NCBI RefSeq assembly: GCF_039534085.1
Contig: NZ_BAAAUT010000022.1
Span: 48,810-112,809, forward strand
Direction of reading: 5' to 3'
DNA length: 64,000 bases
Source: Planomonospora_B alba
GTDB lineage: Bacteria > Actinomycetota > Actinomycetes > Streptosporangiales > Streptosporangiaceae
Made by a program: the position numbers and the translations under genes. Every line of letters begins with the position of its first letter. The first letter of the stretch is position 1. Below are positions 16,269-24,811 of the stretch, piece by piece. The notes under the pieces were generated by a model. It saw only the letters and a list, made by a program, of their open reading frames with translations, made no database searches and was not told the origin of the DNA.

Positions 16269-16961
16269 ATGACCGATGATCAGCGACACGGCCGTCGACG
16301 GCAGGACCGCTCACGTGCGGCCCGTCTCGCGGGCATCTTCGTGGGGGCGCCGGCGGCCGGAGCGGGGTTCGGCGCAGCGACCTCCCTCGCCAACGCCGCC
16401 TCCCACGGCTACGCCGACCTCGAAAGCGAGGCCTACACCACCAGCGGGTGGTCGATCGCGGAAGTCGTGAGCGTGCTGCTGGACTCCGGCTGGGCGTGGG
16501 CGGGGTTGGCGGTCGCCGCGGGATGGTCGCTCGGCCGCGCCGGGGCGGATCGCCCCGCGGCACCGGCTCGGGCCGCCGCCGCGGGTGCGCTGGCCCTGCT
16601 CGCGGCCACGGCCGCCTACAGCGTGGCGGAGACCCTGCGCAGCGGCGGCCCCTTGTCCTCCTGGTACATGGCCGAGCCGCTCGTGTGGTGGGTCACCAGC
16701 GTCGTCTTCGGGGCGCCCCTGGGTGCCGTCGGCGCGTGCATCGCGCGTCCGGGAGTGATCGGCTTGCTCGCGAGACTGACCGTGCCGGTCGGCGCCGCCG
16801 TCCAGATGATCGTGCTTCCGCCCGGCAGGAACGAGGTGATCGCGGCCGTCGGCAAGACGATCGTGTGGGTCGCGGCTGCCGTGAGCATCGGTGTCGTCGT
16901 CATCCGCTTCCTCGGCGCGCAGCGGCGCCGGCGCTTCCCGGCGGCCGCGGAGTCGCCGTAG
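16269..16961 (+). CDS. Membrane protein of unknown function
   Basis: About 230 residues with roughly five to six hydrophobic segments after a basic, polar N-terminus (MTDDQRHGRRRQDRSRAARL). Examples are LAGIFVGAPAAGAGFGAATSLA, WAWAGLAVAAGWSLG, AAAGALALLAATAAYSV, LVWWVTSVVFGAPLGAVGACIA, IVWVAAAVSIGVVVIRFLG. The tail is Arg-rich. I recognise no family. The ATG at 16269 is preceded by AGGAAGG. It stands alone between a divergent TetR and a convergent oxidoreductase gene. Confidence 0.7.
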   Translation: MTDDQRHGRRRQDRSRAARLAGIFVGAPAAGAGFGAATSLANAASHGYADLESEAYTTSGWSIAEVVSVLLDSGWAWAGLAVAAGWSLGRAGADRPAAPARAAAAGALALLAATAAYSVAETLRSGGPLSSWYMAEPLVWWVTSVVFGAPLGAVGACIARPGVIGLLARLTVPVGAAVQMIVLPPGRNEVIAAVGKTIVWVAAAVSIGVVVIRFLGAQRRRRFPAAAESP

Positions 16962-17080
16962 GGCGCCGGCGCCGTCCACCGCGCCGTCGAAGGCCACTGG
17001 GAGCACCCGTCCCCCACGGTGCGGCCGTGCCGTTCCCCGCCGACCCGGCGGCCGGCCCGGACGCCCGGGGATCCGCGGGC

Positions 17081-18244
17081 TCAGGCCAGGACGCAGTGGG
17101 TGCCGGAGAAGACGGTCGGCATGCACTTGTTGCAGTGGATGCACAGCGGGCGGGTGGCCGGTTCCGCCCGCATGCGGTTGAGGAGGTCGGGTTCGCGCAG
17201 CAGGGCGCGGGCCATGGCGACGAACTCGAAGCCCTCGGCCATCGCGCGGTCCATCGTGGCGCGCTCGCTGATGCCGCCCAGCAGCACCAGCGGCATCGTC
17301 AGCGCCGCCCGGAACCGGCGGGCGCTCTCCAGCAGGAACGCCTCCCGGTAGGGGTAGGCGCGGATGAACCGCCTGCCGACGAGCCTGACGCCCAGGCGGA
17401 TCGGCCGGGGGAAGGCGGCGGCGAACTCCTGGATCGGCGCCTCGCCCCGGAACAGGTACATCGGGTTGAGCAGGGAGCTGCCCGCGGTCAGCTCCAGGGC
17501 GTCGAGGCCGCCGTCGCGCTCCAGCCACCGGGCCACCTGCAGGCTCTCGTCCAGCCAGAGCCCGCCGGGCACGCCGTCGTCCATGTTGAGCTTGGCCAGG
17601 ATCGCGATGCGGTCGCCGACGGCCTCGCGGACGGCGCGGGCCACGCCGAGGGCGACCTTGGCGCGGTTGGCCAGGGACCCGCCGTACCCGTCCGCGCGCC
17701 TGTTGAGCCTCGGGCTGAGGAACGAGCTGGTGAAGTAGTTGTGGCCCATGTGGATCTCGACCGCGTCGAAGCCCGCCTCGACGGCCAGGCGCGCGGCGTC
17801 GGCGTGGGCGGCGGTGATGCGTTCGATGTCGGCGGCGGTGGCCCGGCGGATCCGCTGCATGGACAGGGGGCTGAACGAGGCGCTGGGCGCCAGGGCGGGC
17901 AGGCCGTTGGACTTGCCGTCGGCCACCGGGCCCGCGTGCCCGATCTGCGCCGAGACGGCCGCGCCCTCGGCGTGCACGGCCTCGGTGAGGCGGCGCAGAC
18001 CGGGCAGGGCCTCGGGCCGCATCCAGATCTGGTCGCGCCCGGTGCGGCCCTCGGGGGCCACGGCGCAGTAGGCGACGGTCGTCATGCCGACGCCGCCGGC
18101 GGCGTGGCGCCGGTGGAAGCCGATGAGCTCGTCGCTCACCACGGCGCCCCTGGTCATGCCCTCGAAGGTGGCGGCCTTGATGACGCGGTTGCGCAGCGTG
18201 ATCGGGCCGAGCTCGGCGGGTGCGAACACGTCGGGGACGGTCAT
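17081..18244 (-). CDS. NADH:flavin oxidoreductase of the Old Yellow Enzyme family with an Fe-S cysteine motif
   Basis: About 387 residues. The FMN-binding TIM barrel is recognisable from PAELGPITLRNRVIKAATFEGM, QIGHAGP, EAGFDAVEIHMGHNYFTSSFLSPRLNRRADGYGGSLANRAK and the late phosphate site (LLGGISERATMDRAMAEGFEFVAMARALLREPDL). The C-terminus carries CIHCNKCMPTVFSGTHC, a four-cysteine pattern like the [4Fe-4S] site of 2,4-dienoyl-CoA reductase-type enzymes. The protein stops there, without the extra FAD/NAD(P) domains of the long form. The start follows GGGAG. It diverges from a TetR gene across a perfect palindrome, so it is probably its target. Confidence 0.88.
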   Translation of the reverse strand: MTVPDVFAPAELGPITLRNRVIKAATFEGMTRGAVVSDELIGFHRRHAAGGVGMTTVAYCAVAPEGRTGRDQIWMRPEALPGLRRLTEAVHAEGAAVSAQIGHAGPVADGKSNGLPALAPSASFSPLSMQRIRRATAADIERITAAHADAARLAVEAGFDAVEIHMGHNYFTSSFLSPRLNRRADGYGGSLANRAKVALGVARAVREAVGDRIAILAKLNMDDGVPGGLWLDESLQVARWLERDGGLDALELTAGSSLLNPMYLFRGEAPIQEFAAAFPRPIRLGVRLVGRRFIRAYPYREAFLLESARRFRAALTMPLVLLGGISERATMDRAMAEGFEFVAMARALLREPDLLNRMRAEPATRPLCIHCNKCMPTVFSGTHCVLA

Positions 18245-18455
18245 GGGTGCTCCCGGGGGTCGGAAGTCCGGTTCGGCGGGCCGGTTCAGAGGGTCATCGG
18301 GGTGGGCATGGCGGCCTGGGCAGGTCCGGCCCGGAGCCGGCCGCCGCCGCGACGCCGCCCATGCCCGAAGCGGATCCGGTGCCGGCGAAGACTCCCCTCG
18401 GTCTCCCCTCCGTGTCGGCGCGCGGCCCGGGTGCGGCCGGTGGTCCTGACACAAT

Positions 18456-18470
18456 TCAATCAGTGATTGA
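18456..18470. promoter_or_regulatory. Perfect 15-bp palindrome between OYE and TetR genes
   Basis: TCAATCAGTGATTGA is symmetrical around its central G. It lies between the divergent OYE (start 18244) and TetR (start 18505) genes, followed by AT-rich bases. Size, symmetry and place fit a TetR dimer site controlling both directions. Confidence 0.65.
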
Positions 18471-18504
18471 TTTATAGTCGCGCAGCATGTGGTGAAATGA
18501 CCAG

Positions 18505-19107
18505 GTGTCCGAGGGAACTTCTTCGACCCGTGACCGCCTGCTCGCCGCGGCCGAACGGCTCTTTTCGGCCAAGGACCCCGACCAGGTCTCGGTGCGGGCC
18601 ATCAACGCCGAGGCGGGCCTGAACCCCGGGGCGGTCCACTACCACTTCGGGTCGCGCGAAGGACTCGTCGCGGCACTGCTGGAACGCGAACTGGTCCCGC
18701 TCTGGGCCGACCGCCTGGCGCCGATCGTCCAGCGCTCGGAGCGACCCGGCGAGACCGGGCCGTTCGCGGTCGCCGACCTGGTGGCGGCGCTCGTCCAGCC
18801 GTTCGAGGAGCTGGCCCGCACCGAGAAGGGCCGGATGCTCTGCCGCCTGCTGGCGCGCTCCGTGCTGCCCCGGTGGCGCATGCCGATCTCCTCGCCCTGG
18901 TTCAGCCCGGCGCCCTTCGAGGTCATGCTCGGCCGGGCCATGCCCGAACTGCCGGTGCGCGAGATCTCCGACCGCTGGCGCCTGGCCTTCACCCTGCTCC
19001 TGGAGATCTACGGCCACGCCTCCGGCCCGTCCTCCGACCGGCCCCCGGTCCCGCCCGGGACCGTCGTCGCCTTCATCACCGCCGGCCTCACCGCCCCCGC
19101 CCGCTGA
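18505..19107 (+). CDS. TetR-family regulator
   Basis: About 200 residues from a GTG start. The HTH reads RDRLLAAAERLFSAKDPDQVSVRAINAEAGLNPGAVHYHFGSREGLVAALLERE. The ligand domain contains FEELARTEKGRMLCRLLARSVLPRWRMP. It diverges from the OYE oxidoreductase, and 86 bp downstream lies a GH3 glycosidase on the same strand. A palindrome lies 35 bp upstream. Control of the OYE gene and itself is the simplest reading; control of the glycosidase by read-through is possible. Confidence 0.88.
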   Translation: MSEGTSSTRDRLLAAAERLFSAKDPDQVSVRAINAEAGLNPGAVHYHFGSREGLVAALLERELVPLWADRLAPIVQRSERPGETGPFAVADLVAALVQPFEELARTEKGRMLCRLLARSVLPRWRMPISSPWFSPAPFEVMLGRAMPELPVREISDRWRLAFTLLLEIYGHASGPSSDRPPVPPGTVVAFITAGLTAPAR

Positions 19108-19193
19108 CGCCGACCGAGGTGTCCGCCGAGCACTCCCCCGTCCCTCCCCGGCTCGTCCGGGGAACCGGTCGACGATCCGAAGGAAGCCGCCCA

Positions 19194-21338
19194 GTGAACC
19201 TCGAGCAGAAGGCGTCCCTGCTGTCCGGCCGGGACATGTGGAGCACCAAGGCGGTGGGCGAGGTGCCCTCGGCCGTGCTCAGCGACGGCCCGCACGGCGT
19301 GCGCCGGCAGGTGGACGACGCCGACCACCTGGGCGTCCACCGGAGCCTGCCCGCCACCTGCTTCCCGCCCGCCGTCGCGGTGGGCTCCAGCTGGGACCCC
19401 GCCGTCGCGGGGCGCCTGGCCGCCGCGGTGGCCGCCGAGGCCCGCGCGCACGGCGTCCAGGTGGTCCTGGGGCCGGGCGTGAACATCAAGCGCTCGCCGC
19501 TGTGCGGACGCAACTTCGAGTACTACTCCGAGGACCCGCTGCTGTCCGGCGTGCTGGCCACCGCCCACGTGCGGGCCCTGCAGGCAGGCGGCGTCGGCGC
19601 GTCGGTCAAGCACTTCGCGGCCAACAACCAGGAGACCGACCGCATGCGCGTCAGCGCCGAGGTCGACGAGCGCACCCTGCGGGAGATCTACCTGCCCGCC
19701 TTCGAACGCGTCGTCACGCAGGCCCGGCCGGCGACGGTGATGGCCGCCTACAACAAGCTCAACGGCGTCTACGCCGGCCAGCACCCCTGGCTGCTGACCA
19801 CGCTGCTGCGCCAGGAGTGGGGATTCGACGGCGTCGCGGTCTCCGACTGGGGAGCCGTCAACGACCGGATCGCCGCCCTGAAGGCCGGACTCGACCTGCA
19901 GATGCCCGGCAACCCCGCCGACGACGCGAAGATCGTGCAGGCCGTCCGCGACGGCTCACTGGACGAGGCGGTCGTCGACCGCTCCGCGGCCCGGGTGCGG
20001 GCCATGGCCGAACGCTGGCGGGCCGAGCCGGGTGGCTTCGACGCCGACGCCCACCACGCCCTCGCCCGCGAGCTGGCCGCCGAGTGCGCCGTGCTGCTGA
20101 AGAACGACCGTGCCGTGCTCCCGATCGGACCCGACGTCAGGACCATCGCCGTCGTCGGCCCGTTCGCCACCGAGCCGCGCTTCCAGGGCGGCGGCAGCTC
20201 CCGCGTCAACCCCACCCGGGTGGACGTCCCGCTGGAGGAGATCGGGAAGCTGGCCGGGGAGCGGACCGTCACCACCGATCCCGAGGGCGCCGACCTGGCG
20301 ATCGTCTTCGCCGGGCTCGCCGACGCCGACGAGTCCGAAGGCTACGACCGGACCACCGTCGAACTGCCCGACGAGCAGGTGGAGCTGATCCGCGCCACCG
20401 CCGCCGCGGCCCGCCGTACCGCCGTGGTGCTGTCCAACGGCGGCGTCGTGTCACTGGAGGGCTGGCACGACGACGTCGACGCCGTCCTGGAGGGCTGGCT
20501 GCTCGGCCAGGCCGGCGGAGGCGCCGTGGCCGACCTGCTGTTCGGCGTGACCGGCCCGTCCGGGCGGCTGGCCGAGACCATCCCGCTGCGCCTGCAGGAC
20601 ACCCCCGCCTACCTGAACTTCCCCGGCGAGCAGGGCACCGTCCGCTACGGCGAGGGCGTCATGGTCGGCTACCGCCACTACGAGAGCGTCGGGCGGCCGG
20701 TGCGCTACCCCTTCGGCCACGGGCTCACCTACACCTCCTTCGCCGTCGGCGACCTGGCCGTGGAGGCCACCGGGGACGACAGCGCGCGCGCCCGCCTCAC
20801 CGTCGCCAACACCGGCGGGCGGTACGGCAAGCACGTCGTCCAGCTCTACGTGGCCACCGCCGCCGGACCGGTGCGGCGCCCGGCCCGGGAGCTGCGCGCC
20901 TTCACCAAGGTCGCGCTCGGCCCCGGCGAGTCCACGACCGTGACCTTCGACCTGGACGCCCGCGCCTTCGCCTACTGGGACGTCGCCGAAGGCCGCTGGC
21001 TGGTGGCGCCCGGCGACTACACCGTGCAGATCGGCGAGAACGCCTCGGTGATCGTCGCCGAGAAGACCGTCGAGCTCGCCGGTGAGGCGGTCGCCAGGGA
21101 GCTGACCCTGGACTCCACCGTCGGCGAGTGGTTCGCGCATCCGGCCGTCGGGCCCGCGCTCATGGACCGGCTGACCGCGGGCATGACAGAGGAGCAGCGG
21201 GCGCGGGCCGCCGACCACGCCGACCTGCTGCGCATGGTCGAGTCACTGCCGATGCACCAGTTCCTGGGGTTCCTGCCCTCCCCCCTCCCCGAGGAGACCC
21301 TCACCGGGCTGATGGCCCTCAGCAGGCGCCGGGGCTGA
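19194..21338 (+). CDS. Glycoside hydrolase family 3, beta-glucosidase type
   Basis: About 714 residues without a signal peptide, so cytoplasmic. It hydrolyses terminal beta-linked sugars, possibly plant-derived glycosides. The TIM-barrel domain has LSDGPHGVRRQ, ATCFPPAVAVGSSWD, VVLGPGVNIKRSPLCGRNFEYYSEDP, ASVKHFAANNQETDR and the nucleophile motif GVAVSDWGAV (Asp about residue 218). The second alpha/beta domain has LLKNDRAVLPIGPDVRTIAVVGPFA. A fibronectin-III-like domain closes the protein (YRHYESVGRPVRYPFGHGLTYTSFAVGDL ... RRPARELRAFTKVALGPGES). The GTG start at 19194 follows AAGGAAG. Confidence 0.93.
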   Translation: MNLEQKASLLSGRDMWSTKAVGEVPSAVLSDGPHGVRRQVDDADHLGVHRSLPATCFPPAVAVGSSWDPAVAGRLAAAVAAEARAHGVQVVLGPGVNIKRSPLCGRNFEYYSEDPLLSGVLATAHVRALQAGGVGASVKHFAANNQETDRMRVSAEVDERTLREIYLPAFERVVTQARPATVMAAYNKLNGVYAGQHPWLLTTLLRQEWGFDGVAVSDWGAVNDRIAALKAGLDLQMPGNPADDAKIVQAVRDGSLDEAVVDRSAARVRAMAERWRAEPGGFDADAHHALARELAAECAVLLKNDRAVLPIGPDVRTIAVVGPFATEPRFQGGGSSRVNPTRVDVPLEEIGKLAGERTVTTDPEGADLAIVFAGLADADESEGYDRTTVELPDEQVELIRATAAAARRTAVVLSNGGVVSLEGWHDDVDAVLEGWLLGQAGGGAVADLLFGVTGPSGRLAETIPLRLQDTPAYLNFPGEQGTVRYGEGVMVGYRHYESVGRPVRYPFGHGLTYTSFAVGDLAVEATGDDSARARLTVANTGGRYGKHVVQLYVATAAGPVRRPARELRAFTKVALGPGESTTVTFDLDARAFAYWDVAEGRWLVAPGDYTVQIGENASVIVAEKTVELAGEAVARELTLDSTVGEWFAHPAVGPALMDRLTAGMTEEQRARAADHADLLRMVESLPMHQFLGFLPSPLPEETLTGLMALSRRRG

Positions 21339-21517
21339 GACGGCACACGCCTGCGGCGCCGCGGTGACCGGCGCGGGCGCCCCTCGGGCGTTCCCCGGAC
21401 ACCCGAGTCGCAGATCACCTGAATAATTACGAGACGTTGCCATTCGGCAGCACACCGTTACCATTGCATGGGGCCGGGAAGACCCTCCCGTCCTTCCCCC
21501 GGATCATGGAGTGCTGC

Positions 21518-23755
21518 ATGGAGCGAACAGTCCTGGCCGCCGTCACCGAGCGCCCCGACGCCGATTCGGCGCTCGCCGAACAGATCCGCCGCGTGTGCGC
21601 GGTGATGGGCGAGCTCGGGCTCCAGGTGCGGTGGACCCACCGGGCCGAGGACGCCCTGGCGGTGGTCGGGTCGGACGCCTCGCTGACGGCGGTGCTGGCG
21701 GCATGGGACGCGCCGGGGGCCGAGGAGCTGCTGGGCGCGGTGGCCAAGCGGTTCCGCGGCCTGCCCGTCTTCCTGATGGCGCACGAGCAGGAGCTTCCGC
21801 TGTGGGTGTACGAAGTCATCCAGGGATACGTCTTCCCGTTGGAGGACACCCCGCAGTTCATCGCCGGGCGCATCGCCCACGCGGCCGACCAGTACGCCGA
21901 GAAGATCCTCCCACCGTTCTTCGGCGCCCTGCGGCGCCTCCAGGACCATCACCGCTACTCCTGGCACACGCCGGCGCACGCCGGAGGCGTGGCGTTCCTC
22001 AAGTCACCGGTGGGGCGGGCGTTCTTCGACTTCTACGGCGAGCGGCTGCTCCGCACCGACCTGTCCATCTCCGTCACCGAACTGGGCTCGCCGCTCGACC
22101 ACACCGGCCCGATCGGAGAAGCCGAGCGCAACGCCGCCCGCGTCTTCGGTGCCGATCGCACGTTCTTCGTGGTCAACGGCAACTCCACCGCCAACCGCAT
22201 CGTCGGGCACCACGCGATCGCCCGTGACGACACCGTCCTGGTGGACCGCAACTGCCACAAGTCGGTCCAGCACGCGCTGGCCATCAGCGGCGCCCGCCCG
22301 GTCTACCTCGTGCCCGAGCGCAACGGGCTCGGGCTGGCGGGTCCGATCCCCCCTGCCGCGCTGGAGGCTGAGGCGGTCCGCGCGCGGCTGGCCGCCCACC
22401 CCCTCGCCACCGGAGAGCCTGCGTACGCGGTGATCACGAACTCCACCTACGACGGGGTGTGCTACGACGCGGTGCGGGTCGGCGAACTGCTGGGCGCGAG
22501 CGTGCCGCGGCTGCACTTCGACGAGGCCTGGTTCGCCTACGCCCGGTTCAATCCGCTCTACGCCGGCCGGTACGGCATGGCGATCGACGAGCGCACGCTG
22601 CCCGGCCCGGACCGCCCCACCGTGTTCGCCACCCAGTCGACGCACAAGCTGCTGGCCGCCCTGTCCCAGGCGGCCATGCTGCACGTGCGTCCCGCGCGAC
22701 GCGCGCCGGTCGACTACGACGCGTTCAACGAGACCTATCTCATGCACGCCTCCACGTCTCCGCTCTATCCGGTGATCGCCTCGCTGGACGTCGCGACGGC
22801 GATGATGGACGGCCCGTCGGGGCGCTTCCTCACCGGGGAGGCGATCGTCGAGGCGGTCCGGTTCCGGCAGGCGATGGTGCGGCTGGCCGGCCGCATCCGC
22901 GAGAACGGCCTGCGGCCCGGATGGTTCTTCGGCGTCTGGCAGCCCCCCGCGGTCACCGACCCGCACACCGGCCGGACCGTCCCGTTCGCCGACGCCGACC
23001 CGGCGCTGCTGTGCACCGAGCCCCGGTGCTGGACGCTGGAGGCGGGGGCCGACTGGCACGGCTTCGACGGGATGTCCGAGGGCTACTGCCTGCTCGACCC
23101 GGTCAAGGTGACGATCACCTGCCCGGGCGCCGACGCCGCCGCGGGCACGCTCGAGTGGGGCATCCCGGCCCGGATCGTGGCCGCATACCTGGAGCGGCGC
23201 GGCATCGTGGTGGAGAAGACCGGTGATCACACGTTACTGGTGCTGTTCTCCATGGGGATCACCAAGGGCAAGTGGGGCACGCTGATCGACGCGCTCACCG
23301 ATTTCAAGAACGCCTACGACGACGACCTGCCCTTGGCGGAGCTGCTGCCCGGCTTCGGCCCGCCTGCGATCTCGCTGCAGGAGTTCTGCGGCCTGGTCCA
23401 CGGGAAACTGCGCGACTCCGGGGTCGGGAAGCTCCTCGACCAGGTCTTCACCACCCTGCCCGAGCCGGTGTCGACTCCCGCCGACTGCTACCAGGCCATG
23501 ATCCGGTCCCGCACCGAGCGCGTCCCCCTGGCCGACCTGCCGGGCCGGGTCGCCGCCGCCACGGTCGTGGTCACCCCGCCCGGGATCCCCATGCTGATGC
23601 CCGGCGAGGCGACCGGCCCGTCCGACGGCCCGCTGATGACGTACCTGCGGGCCCTGGAGGACTTCGACCGGTCCTTCCCCGACCTGGCCGCGGACATCCA
23701 CGGCGTTCACCGTGACGGCGACGGCCGCTACCGGGTGGAGGTCGTCAAGGACTGA
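21518..23755 (+). CDS. Orn/Lys/Arg decarboxylase, class III PLP enzyme (arginine decarboxylase-like)
   Basis: About 745 residues, the size of the AdiA/CadA-like group. An N-terminal receiver-like wing domain (residues 1-120) precedes the PLP core, with FFVVNGNSTANRIVGHHAIARDDTVLVDRNCHKSVQHAL, VITNSTYDGVCYD, LHFDEAWFAYARFNPLY and the Schiff-base lysine in FATQSTHKLLAALSQ (about residue 377). The C-terminal domain follows (ITCPGAD ... ARIVAAYLERRGIVVEKTG ... TPPGIPMLMPGE). The reaction is decarboxylation of a basic amino acid, consuming a proton. Arginine is the likeliest substrate, but lysine cannot be excluded. GGAG six bases upstream favours the ATG at 21518 over the one at 21506. A voltage-gated channel gene begins 62 bp downstream. 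Confidence 0.88.
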   Translation: MERTVLAAVTERPDADSALAEQIRRVCAVMGELGLQVRWTHRAEDALAVVGSDASLTAVLAAWDAPGAEELLGAVAKRFRGLPVFLMAHEQELPLWVYEVIQGYVFPLEDTPQFIAGRIAHAADQYAEKILPPFFGALRRLQDHHRYSWHTPAHAGGVAFLKSPVGRAFFDFYGERLLRTDLSISVTELGSPLDHTGPIGEAERNAARVFGADRTFFVVNGNSTANRIVGHHAIARDDTVLVDRNCHKSVQHALAISGARPVYLVPERNGLGLAGPIPPAALEAEAVRARLAAHPLATGEPAYAVITNSTYDGVCYDAVRVGELLGASVPRLHFDEAWFAYARFNPLYAGRYGMAIDERTLPGPDRPTVFATQSTHKLLAALSQAAMLHVRPARRAPVDYDAFNETYLMHASTSPLYPVIASLDVATAMMDGPSGRFLTGEAIVEAVRFRQAMVRLAGRIRENGLRPGWFFGVWQPPAVTDPHTGRTVPFADADPALLCTEPRCWTLEAGADWHGFDGMSEGYCLLDPVKVTITCPGADAAAGTLEWGIPARIVAAYLERRGIVVEKTGDHTLLVLFSMGITKGKWGTLIDALTDFKNAYDDDLPLAELLPGFGPPAISLQEFCGLVHGKLRDSGVGKLLDQVFTTLPEPVSTPADCYQAMIRSRTERVPLADLPGRVAAATVVVTPPGIPMLMPGEATGPSDGPLMTYLRALEDFDRSFPDLAADIHGVHRDGDGRYRVEVVKD

Positions 23756-23816
23756 GCGTCCCGTCCCGCCCGCCACCGCCCTCTCAGCATTCCTCTTTTT
23801 CCGGAGAGTCGACTTC

Positions 23817-24674
23817 GTGTCATGCCGTGAACGTGTGCGTTCCCTCGTGGAGGCGCGGTCCTTCCAGCGGACCGTCATCGCCGTCATCCTGCTCAACGCC
23901 GCCACCATCGGCGCGGAGACCTCTTCGGTGCTGGTCGGCCACTTCGGCGGTTTCCTGCACGCCGTGGACCGGATCGCGCTGGCGGTCTTCGCCGTGGAGC
24001 TCGGGCTGCGCGTGTACGCCTACCGGGGGGCGTTCCTCAGGGATCCGTGGAACCACTTCGACACGGTCATCGTGGCCGTGGCGCTGATCCCCGCCGCAGG
24101 ATCCGTATCCGTGCTGCGGGCGCTGCGGATCCTGCGGGTGCTGCGCCTGCTGTCGGCGGTGCCCAGCATGCGCAGGGTCGTCTCGGCGCTGCTGGAGGCC
24201 ATCCCCGGCATGGTCTCCATCATCGGCCTGCTGGTGCTGGTCATGTACGTCTCAGGGGTCCTGGCGACCGAACTGTTCGGCCGGATCGCCCCCGGCTACT
24301 TCGCCGAGCTGCCCGTCTCGCTGTTCACCCTGTTCCAGATGATGACCGGTGACTCGTGGTCGGACATCACCCGCCAGGTGATGGCCGAGCGCCCGTGGGC
24401 GTGGGTGTTCTTCATCGGTTACATCCTGGCGTCCACCTTCGTGGTCCTGAACCTGTTCATCGCCGTCGTGGTCAACGCCATGGACGAGCAGACCACCTCC
24501 TCGGAGGAGCAGCACACCGACGACCAGCTCGCCACGATGCTGGCCGAGCTGGCCCGCCTGCACGCCAAGATCGACGCCATGCGGGCCGCCCAGGCCGTGC
24601 CGGCCGGCTCCCACGGGGACCACCCCGGCGACCGGCACGCGCCCGCCCCCGCGTCCCCGGAACCGGACGCCTGA
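23817..24674 (+). CDS. Single-domain voltage-gated cation channel (NaChBac-type) with altered filter
   Basis: About 285 residues from GTG 23817. Six membrane helices are visible. S2 carries FAVELGLRVYAY, S3 carries NHFDTVIVAVAL, and S4 is SVLRALRILRVLRLL with arginines every third residue. The pore loop reads TLFQMMTGDSWSD where NaChBac-type channels have TLESW, so both the Leu and the Glu of the filter are replaced (TGDSW, about residues 177-181). S6 (ASTFVVLNLFIAVVVNAMDE) is followed by a Glu/Asp-rich neck and a short C-terminal helix for tetramer assembly. The acidic Asp should keep cation selectivity, but Na+ versus Ca2+ preference is open. It lies 62 bp after the decarboxylase and is probably co-transcribed. 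Confidence 0.87.
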   Translation: MSCRERVRSLVEARSFQRTVIAVILLNAATIGAETSSVLVGHFGGFLHAVDRIALAVFAVELGLRVYAYRGAFLRDPWNHFDTVIVAVALIPAAGSVSVLRALRILRVLRLLSAVPSMRRVVSALLEAIPGMVSIIGLLVLVMYVSGVLATELFGRIAPGYFAELPVSLFTLFQMMTGDSWSDITRQVMAERPWAWVFFIGYILASTFVVLNLFIAVVVNAMDEQTTSSEEQHTDDQLATMLAELARLHAKIDAMRAAQAVPAGSHGDHPGDRHAPAPASPEPDA

Positions 24675-24688
24675 CCCGGCGTCCGGTT
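24661..24688 (+). terminator. Perfect 11-bp hairpin at the end of the channel gene
   Basis: aaccggacgcc (24661-24671) pairs perfectly with ggcgtccggtt (24678-24688) across a six-base loop that contains the channel stop codon. There is no T-run, as is usual for actinobacterial hairpin terminators. It separates the channel gene from the convergent encapsulin operon. Confidence 0.55.
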
Positions 24689-24811
24689 GCGGGGACGGCC
24701 GACCCGGCGGACGCCTTCCGGATGCGAGCCGGTCGGCGGGCCCGCCGGGGGCGGCCTCCGCGTCCCCGGCGGTGGGCGGCACCCGGATCACGCGCGCCCC
24801 CGGGAGGGCGG

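Noticed and set aside
16448..18466. Long plus-strand frame of 672 codons over the OYE oxidoreductase
   Set aside because: It is the complement of a clearly coding minus-strand gene and has the Arg/Gly/Ala composition of a GC-driven shadow frame.
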